This document shows, one piece after another, positions 1 through 10,694 of a stretch of 64,000 bases of DNA (the first letter of the stretch is position 1; each line of letters starts with the position of its first letter). The position numbers and the translations under genes are program-made. This DNA comes from Cotesia glomerata (Eukaryota; Arthropoda; Insecta; Hymenoptera; Braconidae): positions 18,007,904-18,071,903 of the forward strand of contig NC_058163.1 in NCBI RefSeq assembly GCF_020080835.1, in the 5' to 3' direction. The notes beneath the pieces were generated by a model. The model worked only from the letters and a program-made list of their open reading frames with translations. It was not told the origin of the DNA and ran no database searches.

Positions 1-661
1 TAGATGGCAACTACAGTGGGATGCCACAGTGAAGGGTAGGTGGACGCATCGTCTCATACCAAGGATCAACGTTTGGCTAAACCGGAGTCACGGTGAGGTC
101 AACTATTATCTTACACAGATGTTATCAGGACACGGCTGTTTCCGGGCGTATCTCCACCGCTTCAAGCATGATGATTCCCCGGAGTGCCCGTCCTGCTCAG
201 GAGTCAATGAAGATGCAGAGCACGTTTTCTTTGAGTGCCCACGTTTTTTCCCACAGCGAGATGAGCTGGAGAATATCCTGAAGAGGAAAATCCAACCAGA
301 GACAATAGTAGCAGCAATGCTGTCATCAGAAGCTGTCTGGAACGCTACCAACACGTTTGCAACTGAAGTCCTTAAAGACTTGCGTTCCACCGAAAGAAAA
401 AGAGCAAATAGCAGAAGATAGAAGGAAGGTAGTTAACACCTTAGCTACCAGAAGGAAGAGCAGTAGCTAGATCCTCCCTTCACGAAGTAATGCCTGACGG
501 CGGTTTCCATGAGGGATTAGAGAAAAGAAGGAAAAGGGGTTTAGGGTTTAGTGGGTAGGGGTGTTAGTGTCGAGTTTTAGTATGACGCTGCGTCGAGTCG
601 CCACATATCCAGGCCAAACAGCTATGCCTAGAATCCATAAAAAGCATTCCCCCCCCCTAAA

Positions 662-692
<31 letters not shown>

Positions 693-697
693 CACAC
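1..697 (+). mobile_element. Waldo-like R1-clade LINE, copy 1 (3' end only)
   Basis: This is the 3' end of a non-LTR retrotransposon whose 5' part lies outside the window. It holds the last ~140 codons of ORF2, a ~230-bp 3' UTR, a C-run, an A-run and a (CA)n tract at about 661-697. The sequence is closely matched by 5176-5862 in the second copy, including the UTR. The (CA)n that ends it directly precedes the 5' UTR of copy 2. R1-clade Waldo elements are known to insert in ACAY-type microsatellites, which fits this layout. Confidence 0.85.
2..421 (+). pseudogene. ORF2 C-terminal fragment, LINE copy 1
   Basis: The frame is open from base 2 to the TAG at 421 and encodes the C-terminal tail of an R1-type ORF2 protein. 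A cysteine/histidine motif of the R1 and Jockey type is visible (CPSC, then H and C in EHVFFECP). The same end of the protein (ERKRANSRR) closes ORF2 of the full-length copy. The endonuclease and reverse transcriptase parts are outside the window, so whether this copy is whole cannot be judged. Confidence 0.8.
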
Positions 698-1238
698 TCG
701 GGGCAGAAGAGATACTGCTACCGGGCGCGTCTCCCCGAGCGGATGGGAGAACGCTCGCTGTCCTTGGATGACACTTAATCTCTTAGTTGATGAGGTACAG
801 CGGGTAGGAGCCAAGCAAAATAACCAAACAAAATACGCTCCCGTGGACAAAACTCCCCTTTAATGGGTTGGTCGCACTAACTGACCTAACAAGACGATCG
901 TTCTTTGCTCTGACCCACTGGGAGTGACCGGAACCTGTATCGTAGTTTCCGACGATGCAGGCCACGGCTGATGTGAGCTTGCTCTACCGAGGTGTAAGTT
1001 GCAGCAGTGGATCAGGAGCCAGCCACTTCGGGCCTTGATCAGGAAGTACGCAGTGAGTGTTAGAGATCGGAATCTTCACCGCTCCGAGCGAGTCTAGTCC
1101 GTCCGTGTATTCCGGGACTGGCTAAGTGTCGGCTAGGCCTCAGGGAACTGGGGTAGGAGTACTATCTCCGAGGGTACACCCGTTCCTAGTTATGGCAACC
1201 CGCTCCACTCCGTATGATGCGCTGGTAAATTAAAAAGT
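698..1238 (+). promoter_or_regulatory. 5' UTR and likely internal promoter of LINE copy 2
   Basis: About 540 bp between the upstream (CA)n and the ATG of ORF1. It is noticeably GC-richer than the surrounding DNA and has no long ORF. Non-LTR elements carry their promoter inside the 5' UTR, so this segment is the place to expect it. No specific initiator motif could be identified with confidence. Confidence 0.6.
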
Positions 1239-2612
1239 ATGAGTAATGCACAGGAAACAAACAAGAGTGAAAACGGGCCTCATGCCCAGCAAGACGCACT
1301 GCTACTTAGTGCAAAGATGAAGAGGACAGATGCGCTGGCACATCTGGAAAAGCTAGTCAGTGGACTGCAGGACTTTCTCCAAACCAAGCAAAATGTCCAC
1401 AAGGAAATCAAGTCGAAGTCGACGAACATCTGCAGTGCCCTGAGAAGGTTCAAAAAACTGGACCAAGAATGGCAGGAGATCCAACAACAACACGGTAATA
1501 TCGTGATGAAGACGAGTGTGACAGCGGTTTCACCAGCAAAAGCCGACACGTTTGTTGAGGAGATGGACACAGGTGGCGAGGGTGACGTTGAGTCAGTTGT
1601 CGAAGACGGAGAGGAAACTGGAACTGATATCAGGCCCGGGAAAAGGAAAGAACGAAATTCCCCAGACTCAATGACCAGCCGTACTAAGAAGAAGAAGGAC
1701 CTTAAACCAAGTCCCCCGAAAAACGCGGTAACACAGAACGGCGGAAAAAAGGAGGTGAATGAATGGCAAAAAGTCCAGTCAAGGAAGTCCAAGAGAGAGC
1801 AAGCAGTAGAAAAGCTCCAGAAGCAACCGCCGAAGGAGTCCAGGCCAGAGCCTAATCGGAAAGAACCGCGCAAACGGATCAGGCCGGACGCACTGATCAT
1901 CCGCCCCGCAGAGACGGCAAAGTATGCTGAAATTCTGAAACGAATAAAGCAGGACGTCTCTGACGAACAGGTCCGTACTACAGTGGATAAGATCCAAAGA
2001 ACTAGGACCGGGAGCTTGCTGATTACGCTTTCGAGGAAGAGCGCTGACCGAGGCCAAGCCTTACAGAAGACCATCGCGGACATCCTCCAAGAAGACGCGA
2101 AGGTAATCTGCAAAGGGCCACAGGAAGACGTCGAAATCCGAGATCTTGACGGTACCACAACCAAGGAGGATATTCAGGCTGCCTTGCAAACGGAAATCGG
2201 AGAAACCTGCGAGATACCACTAGGGACAATTAAGATTCATAAGGCCTACAGAGGTACTCGGACAGCTGTTGTGACACTACCAGCAGCTGCAGCGCGCAAG
2301 ATATTGACAGGAAGCGGTAAAGTCCGGATCGGCTGGACCAACTGCCGAATCAGAGCTACGAGGAGACCAATCCAATGTTTCAAGTGCTGGCACTTTGGAC
2401 ATCTTGGATCCCAGTGCAAGAGCAATGTGAATCGGTCTAAGCTATGTATTAGGTGCAGACAAGAGGGACACAAGATTGCTGAATGCAAAAACCCAGCGAA
2501 ATGTGTATTATGCGCGAATCAAAGTGCGGAGAATTCGGCTCATCATGCCGGCGCATCCAGGTGCCCAGTATTTAAAGAGGCACTCCAGAAGATAACAAAC
2601 AAACAGACATGA
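1239..2612 (+). CDS. LINE ORF1, Gag-like zinc-knuckle RNA-binding protein
   Basis: A 457-residue protein that in this family binds element RNA and forms the ribonucleoprotein used in retrotransposition. The N-terminal half is charged and lysine/glutamate rich, with a basic stretch near residues 145-220 that may act as a nuclear signal. Three cysteine-histidine knuckles lie at the C-terminus: CFKCWHFGHLGSQC, CIRCRQEGHKIAEC and a longer CVLC...H...C unit. Three such knuckles are normal for R1 and Jockey ORF1. The ATG follows an in-frame stop, and the stop codon overlaps the ORF2 start as ATGA at 2609-2612, which suggests translational coupling or reinitiation. Confidence 0.9.
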   Translation: MSNAQETNKSENGPHAQQDALLLSAKMKRTDALAHLEKLVSGLQDFLQTKQNVHKEIKSKSTNICSALRRFKKLDQEWQEIQQQHGNIVMKTSVTAVSPAKADTFVEEMDTGGEGDVESVVEDGEETGTDIRPGKRKERNSPDSMTSRTKKKKDLKPSPPKNAVTQNGGKKEVNEWQKVQSRKSKREQAVEKLQKQPPKESRPEPNRKEPRKRIRPDALIIRPAETAKYAEILKRIKQDVSDEQVRTTVDKIQRTRTGSLLITLSRKSADRGQALQKTIADILQEDAKVICKGPQEDVEIRDLDGTTTKEDIQAALQTEIGETCEIPLGTIKIHKAYRGTRTAVVTLPAAAARKILTGSGKVRIGWTNCRIRATRRPIQCFKCWHFGHLGSQCKSNVNRSKLCIRCRQEGHKIAECKNPAKCVLCANQSAENSAHHAGASRCPVFKEALQKITNKQT

Positions 2613-5587
2613 AGATATTGCTGCTAAACCTAAACCATTGCGAAGCTGCACATGATCTGCTTATGCAAACAGCAAGAGAACTAGAGTTAGACTTAGTAAT
2701 GATAGCAGAGCCATACAGATACCTGAATACCCAGCCTTGGGAATCTGACAGCACCACCAAGGCTGTCATCTGGTCTTGTGGTAAGCATCCCTTCCAGAGT
2801 ATAGTTAACAATGATAATGCCGGCTTTGTAGCAGCAACAGTTAACGGCATCCGTTTCTACAGCTGTTATGCACCACCAAGCCTATCCATTGTTGAATTCA
2901 CTGAATTCTTGGACAAACTGACCGAGGACGCCAAGCAGCATTATCCAGTCGCGATTGCCGGTGACTTCAACTCCTGGGCAGTAGACTGGGGCAGCAAGCA
3001 GACAAATGCGCGAGGAAAAGCACTCCTAGAAGCTTTCTCTACACTAGATGTAGTCCAGCTCAACAGTGGTGATACGCCAACCTATACTAAAGGAGAAGCA
3101 AGCTCTATCGTAGATCTCACTTTCGTCAGCAGCAGCCTCATCAGTGGGAAATACGACTGGAAGGTGATGGATATCTACACAGCCAGTGACCACAAGGCAA
3201 TTCTCTGGGAAATATCACATGACCGGAATACAAGAAGACCAATCGAGTCATTCAATACCATTGGATGGAAAGTGAAGCCTTTTGACACAAGCACATTGGT
3301 AATAGCCCTTAATAGTGAACTGATTACTACTGGATCCGCAGAAGAAATGACCAAGGACCTGATGAAAAGAGTTGTCCAGGCCTGTGACGCCAGTATGGTC
3401 CGGAAACACAGCATAAGCCAACGCCCGGCAGTGCACTGGTGGAACGACCACATCAGTGTTCTTCGGAAAGAGTGTCTAAAGAAAAGAAGAATATCCCAGC
3501 GTGGCTATCGACGACCTAACTCTGCGGAGCTGATCGCAGAGTACAAAAAGGCGCGTCGTGAACTGAATAAAGCCATCAAAGAGAGCAAAAGAAGATGCTG
3601 GAAAGAGCTTATATACGAGGTGGATAAAGACGTGTGGGGTAGGCCTTATAAGGTGGTTATGACCCACCTGAAAAAACAGCAAATGCCATCACCTACGTGT
3701 CCTCAACTTCTTCAGAAAATCGTCACTGCACTGTTCCCACAGCAACGCAACTTCGATTACCAGTTGGCGCCAGGCGAACTGGACGACATTCCACCTGTCA
3801 CTGAAGAAGAACTACTGGAGGCCTGTAACCTAGTAGGGAATAATAAAGCGCCGGGATTGGACGGAATCCCTAATATAGCCTTGAAAACCATCATAAAGGC
3901 AGCTCCAACATTATTCCTCGACGCTTATAATGCATGCCTCAAGGAGGGGACTTTTCCTCGTAAGTGGAAACAGCAACGATTGGTACTGTTACCTAAAGGG
4001 AAGAAACCACCAGAAGAACCGTCATCTTACCGACCACTTTGCATGTTAGATACGGCGGGTAAGATATTTGAGCGCATAATTCACCAGAGAATTGAAGCAG
4101 TAGTCGACCTACTCCTGGCAGACAATCAGTATGGATTCCGGAGAGGACGATCAACCCTGGACGCAATCAAACAGGTTGTTGATACGGCCAAGGAAGCAAT
4201 CGCAGGAACCAGATGGAAAGGTGGAACGAAGAAGTATTGCCTTGTGGCGACACTAGACATCAGAAACGCCTTCAACTCCGCCAATTGGAAATGCATCATG
4301 CAGGCCCTCCAAGAGAAGAATGTACCAGAATACCTGCTTAAGATCGTAGCAAGCTACTTTGAAAACAGGGTCCTGAAGTATGACACGAAGAACGGTCCGA
4401 GGGAGTATGATATTACTGAAGGGGTACCACAAGGTTCAGTTCTAGGCCCACTCCTGTGGAACATTATGTATGACGGTCTATTAAGACTAACTCTGCCAAG
4501 AAACGTCAAACTCGTAGCATATGCAGATGACGTAGCCGTAGTGATCGTTGCCAAACACCTTGACGAGATAAATCATATGTTCGATCTCACTTTTGAGCAC
4601 GTTAACCGGTGGATGGACGCAGTGAACCTGCAACTGGCGCAACACAAGACTGAGGCAGTACTTATTACCAGTAGAAAAGTGGTAGAGACCATTAAGCTGA
4701 AAGTCGGTGAACAAGAAATCACATCACAACCTTATATCCGATATTTGGGAGTGATGCTTGATGCCCGACTCAACTTCAAGCAGCAAGTGGAACATGTCAG
4801 TGCCAAAGCGTCAGTAGTGAGGGTTAGTCTCGCACGACTGATGCCGAACGTCGGAGGCCCAAAACAGAGCAGGAGGCTATTATTGTCATCAGTAGTCATA
4901 TCGGTGCTCACTTACGGAATATCCATTTGGGCCGACGCATTAAAGACACAAGAATCATGGAGAAAGGCTGGACCAGTATATCGACTGAGTGCCCTACGAG
5001 TAGCTAGTGCCTTCCGCACTATATCAGAAGAAGCAATGTGCGTCATTGCTGGAACCCTACCTCTTAGAGTTCTAGCAGAGGAAAGACGGGCCCTTTACCA
5101 ACGAAAAAGGTCAACTGCACTGATCCTTGAAGAACTTAGAATTGAAGAACGGCAGAAGAGCATAGGCCGATGGCAACTACAATGGGATGCTGCAGAGAAG
5201 GGTAGGTGGACGCACCGTCTCATACCAAGGATCGACATTTGGCTTAACCGGAATCACGGTGAGGTCAATTACTATCTTACGCAGATGTTGTCGGGACATG
5301 GGTGTTTTCGAGAGTATCTACACCGCTTTAAGCACGATGACTCTTCGGAGTGCCCGTCCTGCCCAGGAGCTGCTGAAGACGCGGAGCACGTCTTCTTTGT
5401 ATGTCCTCGTTTCGATCCACAGTGTGAAGAACTGAAGAGGATCCTGAACCAGAGAATGCAACCAGATTCACTAGTAGAAGCAATGTTGTCATCAGAAGCT
5501 GCCTGGAACGCTACCAACACGTTTGCAACAGAAGTCCTTAAAGACTTGCGTTCCACCGAAAGAAAAAGAGCAAATAGCAGAAGATAG
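2609..5587 (+). CDS. LINE ORF2, endonuclease / reverse transcriptase
   Basis: A 992-residue enzyme for target-primed reverse transcription. Residues 1-220 look like an APE-type endonuclease (MKILLLNLNHCEAAHDLL at the start, GDFN near 115, SDHKAILWE near 193). Reverse transcriptase occupies about residues 400-690: APGLDG, SYRPLCMLD, YGFRRGRST, TLDIRNAFNS, GVPQGSVLGPLLWN and the catalytic YADD near 636. A cysteine/histidine motif follows near the C-terminus (CPSCPG...EHVFFVCP). The first residues and domain order are typical of the R1 clade. The frame is fully open, so catalytic potential is plausible. It overlaps ORF1 by four bases. Confidence 0.92.
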   Translation: MKILLLNLNHCEAAHDLLMQTARELELDLVMIAEPYRYLNTQPWESDSTTKAVIWSCGKHPFQSIVNNDNAGFVAATVNGIRFYSCYAPPSLSIVEFTEFLDKLTEDAKQHYPVAIAGDFNSWAVDWGSKQTNARGKALLEAFSTLDVVQLNSGDTPTYTKGEASSIVDLTFVSSSLISGKYDWKVMDIYTASDHKAILWEISHDRNTRRPIESFNTIGWKVKPFDTSTLVIALNSELITTGSAEEMTKDLMKRVVQACDASMVRKHSISQRPAVHWWNDHISVLRKECLKKRRISQRGYRRPNSAELIAEYKKARRELNKAIKESKRRCWKELIYEVDKDVWGRPYKVVMTHLKKQQMPSPTCPQLLQKIVTALFPQQRNFDYQLAPGELDDIPPVTEEELLEACNLVGNNKAPGLDGIPNIALKTIIKAAPTLFLDAYNACLKEGTFPRKWKQQRLVLLPKGKKPPEEPSSYRPLCMLDTAGKIFERIIHQRIEAVVDLLLADNQYGFRRGRSTLDAIKQVVDTAKEAIAGTRWKGGTKKYCLVATLDIRNAFNSANWKCIMQALQEKNVPEYLLKIVASYFENRVLKYDTKNGPREYDITEGVPQGSVLGPLLWNIMYDGLLRLTLPRNVKLVAYADDVAVVIVAKHLDEINHMFDLTFEHVNRWMDAVNLQLAQHKTEAVLITSRKVVETIKLKVGEQEITSQPYIRYLGVMLDARLNFKQQVEHVSAKASVVRVSLARLMPNVGGPKQSRRLLLSSVVISVLTYGISIWADALKTQESWRKAGPVYRLSALRVASAFRTISEEAMCVIAGTLPLRVLAEERRALYQRKRSTALILEELRIEERQKSIGRWQLQWDAAEKGRWTHRLIPRIDIWLNRNHGEVNYYLTQMLSGHGCFREYLHRFKHDDSSECPSCPGAAEDAEHVFFVCPRFDPQCEELKRILNQRMQPDSLVEAMLSSEAAWNATNTFATEVLKDLRSTERKRANSRR

Positions 5588-5828
5588 AAGGAAGGTAGTT
5601 AACACCTTAGCCACCAGAAGGAAGAGCAGTAGCTAGATCCTCCCTTCACGAAGTAATGCCGGACGGCGGTTTCCATGAGGGATTAGAGGAAAGAAGGAAA
5701 AGGGGTTTAGGGTTTAGTGGGTAGGGGCGTTAGTGTCGAGTTTTAGTATGACGCTGCGTCGAGTCGCCACATATCCAGGCCAAACAGCTATGCCTAGAAT
5801 CCGTAAAAAGGATTCCCCCCCCTAAAAA

Positions 5829-5859
<31 letters not shown>

Positions 5860-5863
5860 CACA
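5588..5863 (+). repeat. LINE copy 2 3' UTR, A-run and (CA)n tail
   Basis: 3' UTR of about 230 bp followed by a C-run, an A-run and (CA)n. It is nearly identical to bases 422-697 and similar to 6326-6611. The tail shows how copies were joined: the microsatellite that ends one copy is the insertion point of the next. Confidence 0.8.
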
Positions 5864-6325
5864 GCCGAGGAATTCAGAGCTAAAGAACGGCAGAACAGCA
5901 TCGCGCGATGGCAATCGCAGTGGGACGCCGCGACAACAGGGAGATGGACACACCGTCTCATACCAAGGATTGACGTTTGGCTTAACCGGAATCACGGCGA
6001 GGCCAACTACTATCTGACCCAGATGTTGTCAGGACACGGCTGTTTCCGGGAGTACCTTTATCGCTTTAAGCACGATAATTCCCCAGAGTGTCCGTCTTGC
6101 CCAAGAGTTGCTGAAAATGCGGAGCACGTTTTCTTTGAGTGCCCTCGTTTTAACCCACAGCGTGATGAGTTAGAGAAGATCCTGAACAAGAAAATCACAC
6201 CAGAGTCAATAGTAGAAGAAATGCTGTCATCCGAAGCTGCCTGGAACGCCACAAGCACGTTTACCACCGAAGTGCTTACAGAGCTGCGTTCCATTGAAAG
6301 AAAAAGGGCAAATGACAGAAACTAG
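5864..6325 (+). pseudogene. ORF2 C-terminal fragment, LINE copy 3
   Basis: Open frame from the truncation point to the stop at 6325, encoding only the zinc-motif tail (CPSC...EHVFFECP) of an R1-clade ORF2. There is no endonuclease or reverse transcriptase, so it cannot be functional. Confidence 0.8.
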
Positions 6326-6578
6326 AAGGAAGGAAAAATAACACCTTAGCCACCAGAAGGAATAGCAGTAGCTAGATCCTCCCCTCACGAAGTAATGCCT
6401 GACGGCGGTTTCCATGAGGGATTCGAGGAAAGAAGAAAAGGGGTTTAGGGTTTAGTGGGTAGGGGCGTTAGCGTCGAGTTTTAGTATGACGCTGCGTCGA
6501 GTCGCTACATATCCAGGCCGAACAGCTATGCCTGGAATCCGTAAGAAGGATTCCCCCCCCCCTAAGATAAAAAAAAAA

Positions 6579-6611
<33 letters not shown>
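5864..6611 (+). mobile_element. Waldo-like LINE, copy 3, 5'-truncated
   Basis: It begins inside the ORF2 tail (equivalent to about 5131 of copy 2) right after the (CA)n, and runs to its own A-run and (CA)n at 6570-6611. 5' truncation is the usual result of incomplete target-primed reverse transcription. It is visibly more diverged from copies 1 and 2 than those are from each other, so it is probably the oldest or from a different subfamily. Confidence 0.82.
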
Positions 6612-6614
<3 letters not shown>

Positions 6615-6777
6615 TACAGACGCCGTGACAACCTCGCGGGGATAGTCAGGGAAGCTTCCTGTGACCTTCAAACGTCGAGATCTGATGAAAACTCGGTTTT
6701 TGCAAAACGGGGTGAAAACAATAACTTCCCGATTTTTGAAAATCTTCGATTTTCGTAGCGGGAAGTTAAAAATCAAA
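6612..6777 (+). repeat. 3' end of a dispersed repeat (same family as 9609-10694)
   Basis: The sequence after the (CA)n (TACATACAGAC, then about 160 bp ending in AGCGGGAAGTT) matches 10537-10694 closely. In the other copy this end also follows an (AC)n tract. The three LINE copies therefore appear to sit inside the microsatellite of one copy of this repeat, whose 5' half would lie left of the window. Confidence 0.7.
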
Positions 6778-6796
6778 ATAAATTTGAAAAAAAATT

Positions 6797-6900
6797 TTTA
6801 ACCTCAAAAAACCGTTCTGCTTACGGTATATACACACTCGGTAGTCTGGCTTGAGAACTATGGAGGGTAGAGGTAAGGAGAGTCATCTCATATGGGAGAA
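6797..6900. repeat. Short dispersed repeat with partners near 13895 and 47010
   Basis: The segment containing CCTCAAAAAACCGTTCTGCT and CGGTAGTCTGGC recurs at about 47008-47115. Its right part (GGAGGGTAGAGGTAAGGA) recurs inverted near 13915. Nothing coding is seen in 6778-7239 outside this repeat. Confidence 0.55.
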
Positions 6901-8034
6901 AAGTTGAAAAAGTGTCCAGTTGTATGCGCTAAATAACAGTTCAAAAATCCTCCACAATCGCGCTGGTGGATGTACAGGGTATGGTATGAATGTAGCAATT
7001 GTAGATGAATTGAAGTATGCCGAGTTAAAAAATTTAATGTCATTATCGACTAAAGTAGTTAATTATTGAGAATTTCAACAACTTAAGTTGTACAAAATAT
7101 TGTGGTAAATATAACCTTACAGAATTATTATAACCAAACGTGTGTTTAGAGTGATTTTATTTCGTAAACTGTAAATAGTACGGTTATTGATATATAAACA
7201 TTTAATTTTATGAAAAAGTGAGTGAATAACAGAACAGTTATGGGTAAAATTTGTGTTGTGAAAAGTTGTCCAAGTGGACGTAAATCCCAAAACAAAAAAA
7301 ATAGTTCACCTCAGCCTCTTTCGTATTTCCAACCAACAGTATGTGAATCAATTTTTAATAAAAAATGTATGAAAATTAAATTAGCCGACATTGGAAAATT
7401 TTTATAATTTTTTTTTTCGAAAAAAATGATTTCAAAATAATTGAAAAAAAAAAATTTAAGTGCAATTTTTTAAAAATAGTTTTTTTACTTATAATTGTTA
7501 TTAATTCAAAATAATCAAAAATTTTCAAATGTCTGCTAATTTTAGTGTCGTGAAAAACTTACATTATAAACCTTTGCTCAATTCTATAATTTTTTTGGTA
7601 AACGAAAGCATATTCATTTTTTATTTATCTAATTTCGCAGACACCGGCAAGATTACAAAATTGGAAAATTTCGCTAAGTATTAAAAGCTACTGATTACAT
7701 CTGTCATCTCCATTTTAAAGAGGAACAAATAAAAATGTACGAGAAACTGTACATTAAAGGAGAGCTCATAATTTATCCCAGTGAACACATGACTTTAATA
7801 TGACGTCATTTATAAGTCATAGGAATGTCACAATATTTTACGTAAATATGACGTACAATTGACCTGTCTTGTGATCCAATTATGATGTAAAAATATATGA
7901 TATAATTTTGACATCGTACTGATGTAAGTTTCTTACTTCTCTATGATATCACGGAAATGACTTAGATATTACGTACAACTGACATAATATATAAACTACA
8001 ATATTACGTTACATTAATGCCATAATTGTATGTC

Positions 8035-8380
8035 ATAACGACGTAAGTTTAATATCATGCATTTACATCAGTGACCAGTCACGGTTGTACGTACTCTTGA
8101 CGTAAGTTTCACATCATTCGTTTACATCAGTGACGTCACGGTTGTACGTATTCTTGACGTAAGTTTAACATCTTTCGTTTACATCAGTGACAAGTCACGG
8201 TTGTACGTAATCTTGACGTAAGTTTAACATCAAGCGTTTACATCAGTAACAAGTTCCGTTTGTACGTAATCTTGACATAAGATTAATATCATGTGTTTAC
8301 ATCAGTGACAAGTCACGGTCGTACATAATACCGATACCGTTTGTGAGTCATTATTTAACGTAATATGTCACAACTGTACA
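8035..8380. repeat. ~59-bp tandem array with TGACGTAA motifs
   Basis: Five or so units of about 56-60 bp, each with CTTGACGTAAGTTT, CGTTTACATCAGTGAC and CACGGTTGTACGTA. It lies in the left subterminal region of element A. Shorter ACGTCA/TGACGT motifs continue outward to the terminus and recur in the right end (11280-11520). They resemble binding-site arrays; this role is inference. Confidence 0.75.
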
Positions 8381-8801
8381 TAATACTGACGTAATTTGAA
8401 AGTCATTTTCTAAATCAGTGACAAACCATTATTTTCTATAATATTGATAAAATTTGGGGGATATATTTTTTCAATATTATCGATTTATCAAAATTTATCA
8501 AGTATAAAACTTCTTTAACAAGATGTCTAATTTACAATTAATCGCTAAATATTAGTAAAAATTGGTTTGAAATGTTGTAAGAATCAGAAAGAGGTGAACA
8601 GTTAATTTAGGCCGGTACTTTGCAAATTTAAGTCCGTTTTTAATAATAAAAATTTATAATTTCTTAATATTAATGAATATATCTAACATATTAGAAAATA
8701 ACATACAAAACATTTTTCATTTACGTTTTTAAGAAAAATACATATAAATTAAATACATGTGGGATATAAATTTTTTATATTTATGCTTGTATGTTTTCAT
8801 A

Positions 8802-8984
8802 CACTGCAGAAAAAACATCTTGACTCAAAGGTAAATTTCTTTGGACCAAGAATATATTAAAGATGACTGAAAATTCCGTGAATAAAGTCAAAATTTCTTG
8901 AGACTAAAACACTTCTTCTTTCTCCAATATAACTTTGGCCTCCGTAAAAATTTTCTTGGTGCAAGAAATACTTTTTTTTCAGTG
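8802..8984. mobile_element. Small MITE-like element with CACTG ends
   Basis: Inverted ends CACTGCAGAAAAAACATCTTG-like and CACTGAAAAAAAAGTATTTCTTG-like bound 183 bp inside element A. No target duplication is obvious. The end sequence resembles CACTG-terminated DNA elements, but the superfamily is uncertain. Confidence 0.5.
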
Positions 8985-9608
8985 CTCATGTTACTCATTT
9001 ATATTTTTTTCATGAATTTAGGTACTTTTATCCATTGTAAAAATATTTTCAGCTTCATTCAATATAAATGACTTAGTGTGAAAATGATAACAAAATACCG
9101 AGTTCAATTTATGTGGCATGAACTCTAAATTTTTAAACCGTCAAGCGAGTAAACGTATAATTTCATATGATTTTGCGTCAAGAAATTAAATGTCAGTCAT
9201 TTAAATATTGCACTATTACTTGAAAAATAATTTTTTGAAATTAGTGCTGCTACTTATGAAACATTGTATTAGAAATAATTCAATCAGTTCATGATTGTCA
9301 TTGACGAGACTAATAGTATTTTACATCAAGTTTCATAATGTTGTTAGTATGTTAAATAAAAGAAATTCAAATTTCGAAAAAAATTGAAATTAAAAAGAAA
9401 TATAGATTAAAAAAATGTTATTCTTAGAAGAGTTGAAATTAAAAAAAAATCTAAATTTCGTAAATTGAAATTTTGAAGAAGAAAAATCCAAATAAAAAAT
9501 ACTAAATTTATGGAAAAAATTGAATAAAAAAAAAAAATTCGAGTCTGGAGAAATCAAATAAGTATTAAAAAAATTAGAAAAACGGTTGACCCTGAAGGCC
9601 ATCCCTGC

Positions 9609-10448
9609 AACTTCCCGCTAATTCCATACCTAGGCGCTTAAAATTGCACTTATGACGTTTTTGAGCTCTTCGAGCTCAAAAATACAATTTATGTGTTATT
9701 TTGAGCTCTATAAAAAATTTAGAACAAAAAAATTGATCTAATGAAAAATTTCGGAGTTATTACAAAAACACTTTTTCGATTTTTTCGACAACGATATCTC
9801 ACGAACGCATCAACCGATTCTGACGCTCTATGTGGCGATCGATGCGGGTATTCAAAGTTAAGAGCTGATTAGTTTTTGAAGTTGATCGGTTGAGCCAATT
9901 CGAAGATATTTAAAAAAAATGAAAAAAAAAAATGTCGCAGTGATTTTAAAAAAACACTTGTTTTCAAATCTTTTATTGACGATATATTTTGAACTAATTA
10001 ACCGATTTCTACGTTTTTGGCGGCAATCGACGCGGTTTTTTAAGCTCTATAAATTATGCTATGTCATCAAAAGTGATCCGAGAAGAAATGACGAAGTTAT
10101 GTGAAAAAAACACTTTTCGGTTTTCGGTTTTCTTTCGTTCACGCTATCTCTCGAACGAATCAATCGATTTTGATCGGGTTGACGCCGATCGGCGTGGTTC
10201 TTCAAGCTTAAGTGCGTATTATTGTTTGAAGTTGATCGATAGAGCCGTTTAAAAGATATTCCAAAAAAACTACTTTCAAAAATGATTTTTTTCTTATTTT
10301 TTTTAAGATTTTTCAAGATTTCTTAAAATCTATCGGTCCGAATCGGTTCAAATTCTCAGGAAATCTAAGTTCAGCGTAGCCCTTTCGAATGGCACCAACC
10401 GCGATGAAATCGGTTCAACCGTTCAAAAGTTATAAGCGAGTCACATAG

Positions 10449-10539
<91 letters not shown>

Positions 10540-10694
10540 TACATACAGACATAGTGACAACATCGCGGGGGTAGTCAGGGAAGCTTCCTGTGACCTTCAA
10601 ACGTCGAGATCTGATGAAAACTCGATTTTTGCCAAACGGGGTAAAAACAATAACTTCCCGATTTTTGAAAATCTGAGATTTTTAGCGGGAAGTT
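9609..10694. repeat. Dispersed repeat with AACTTCCCGCTA ends and (AC)n core
   Basis: Bounded by AACTTCCCGCTA and its complement TAGCGGGAAGTT. The left two-thirds hold about three degenerate units of roughly 125 bp, each with an ATATCTC(T/A)CGAACGnATCAA-like segment, a GCGATCGA-like segment and a run of A. Then come an (AC)n tract (10451-10535) and a conserved 3' end shared with 6612-6777. The left edge with its flank also matches 61505-61570 inverted. No protein is encoded. Confidence 0.65.
10451..10535 (+). repeat. (AC)n microsatellite
   Basis: An (AC) run of about 85 bp followed by (ACAT)n. It is the uninterrupted version of the kind of tract into which the LINE copies at 1-6611 appear to have inserted. 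Confidence 0.9.

Larger units (their letters stand above)
698..5863 (+). mobile_element. Waldo-like R1-clade LINE, copy 2, full length
   Basis: A complete non-LTR retrotransposon: 5' UTR (698-1238), ORF1 (1239-2612), ORF2 (2609-5587), 3' UTR and an A-run/(CA)n tail ending near 5863. Both ORFs are open without any stop or frame break, so this copy may be capable of movement. It lies between (CA)n tracts on both sides, with copy 1 upstream and a truncated copy 3 downstream. Clade assignment rests on the N-terminal APE-type endonuclease, the zinc-knuckle ORF1 and the target microsatellite. Confidence 0.88.

Noticed and set aside
561..863. ORFs spanning the LINE 3' tail and the next 5' UTR on either strand
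   Set aside because: They run through the A-run and (CA)n junction between two separate elements and cannot be one gene.
1280..2164. 294-codon minus-strand ORF under LINE ORF1
   Set aside because: It is a shadow of the plus-strand gene; serine/phenylalanine-rich composition reflects the complement of lysine/glutamate codons.
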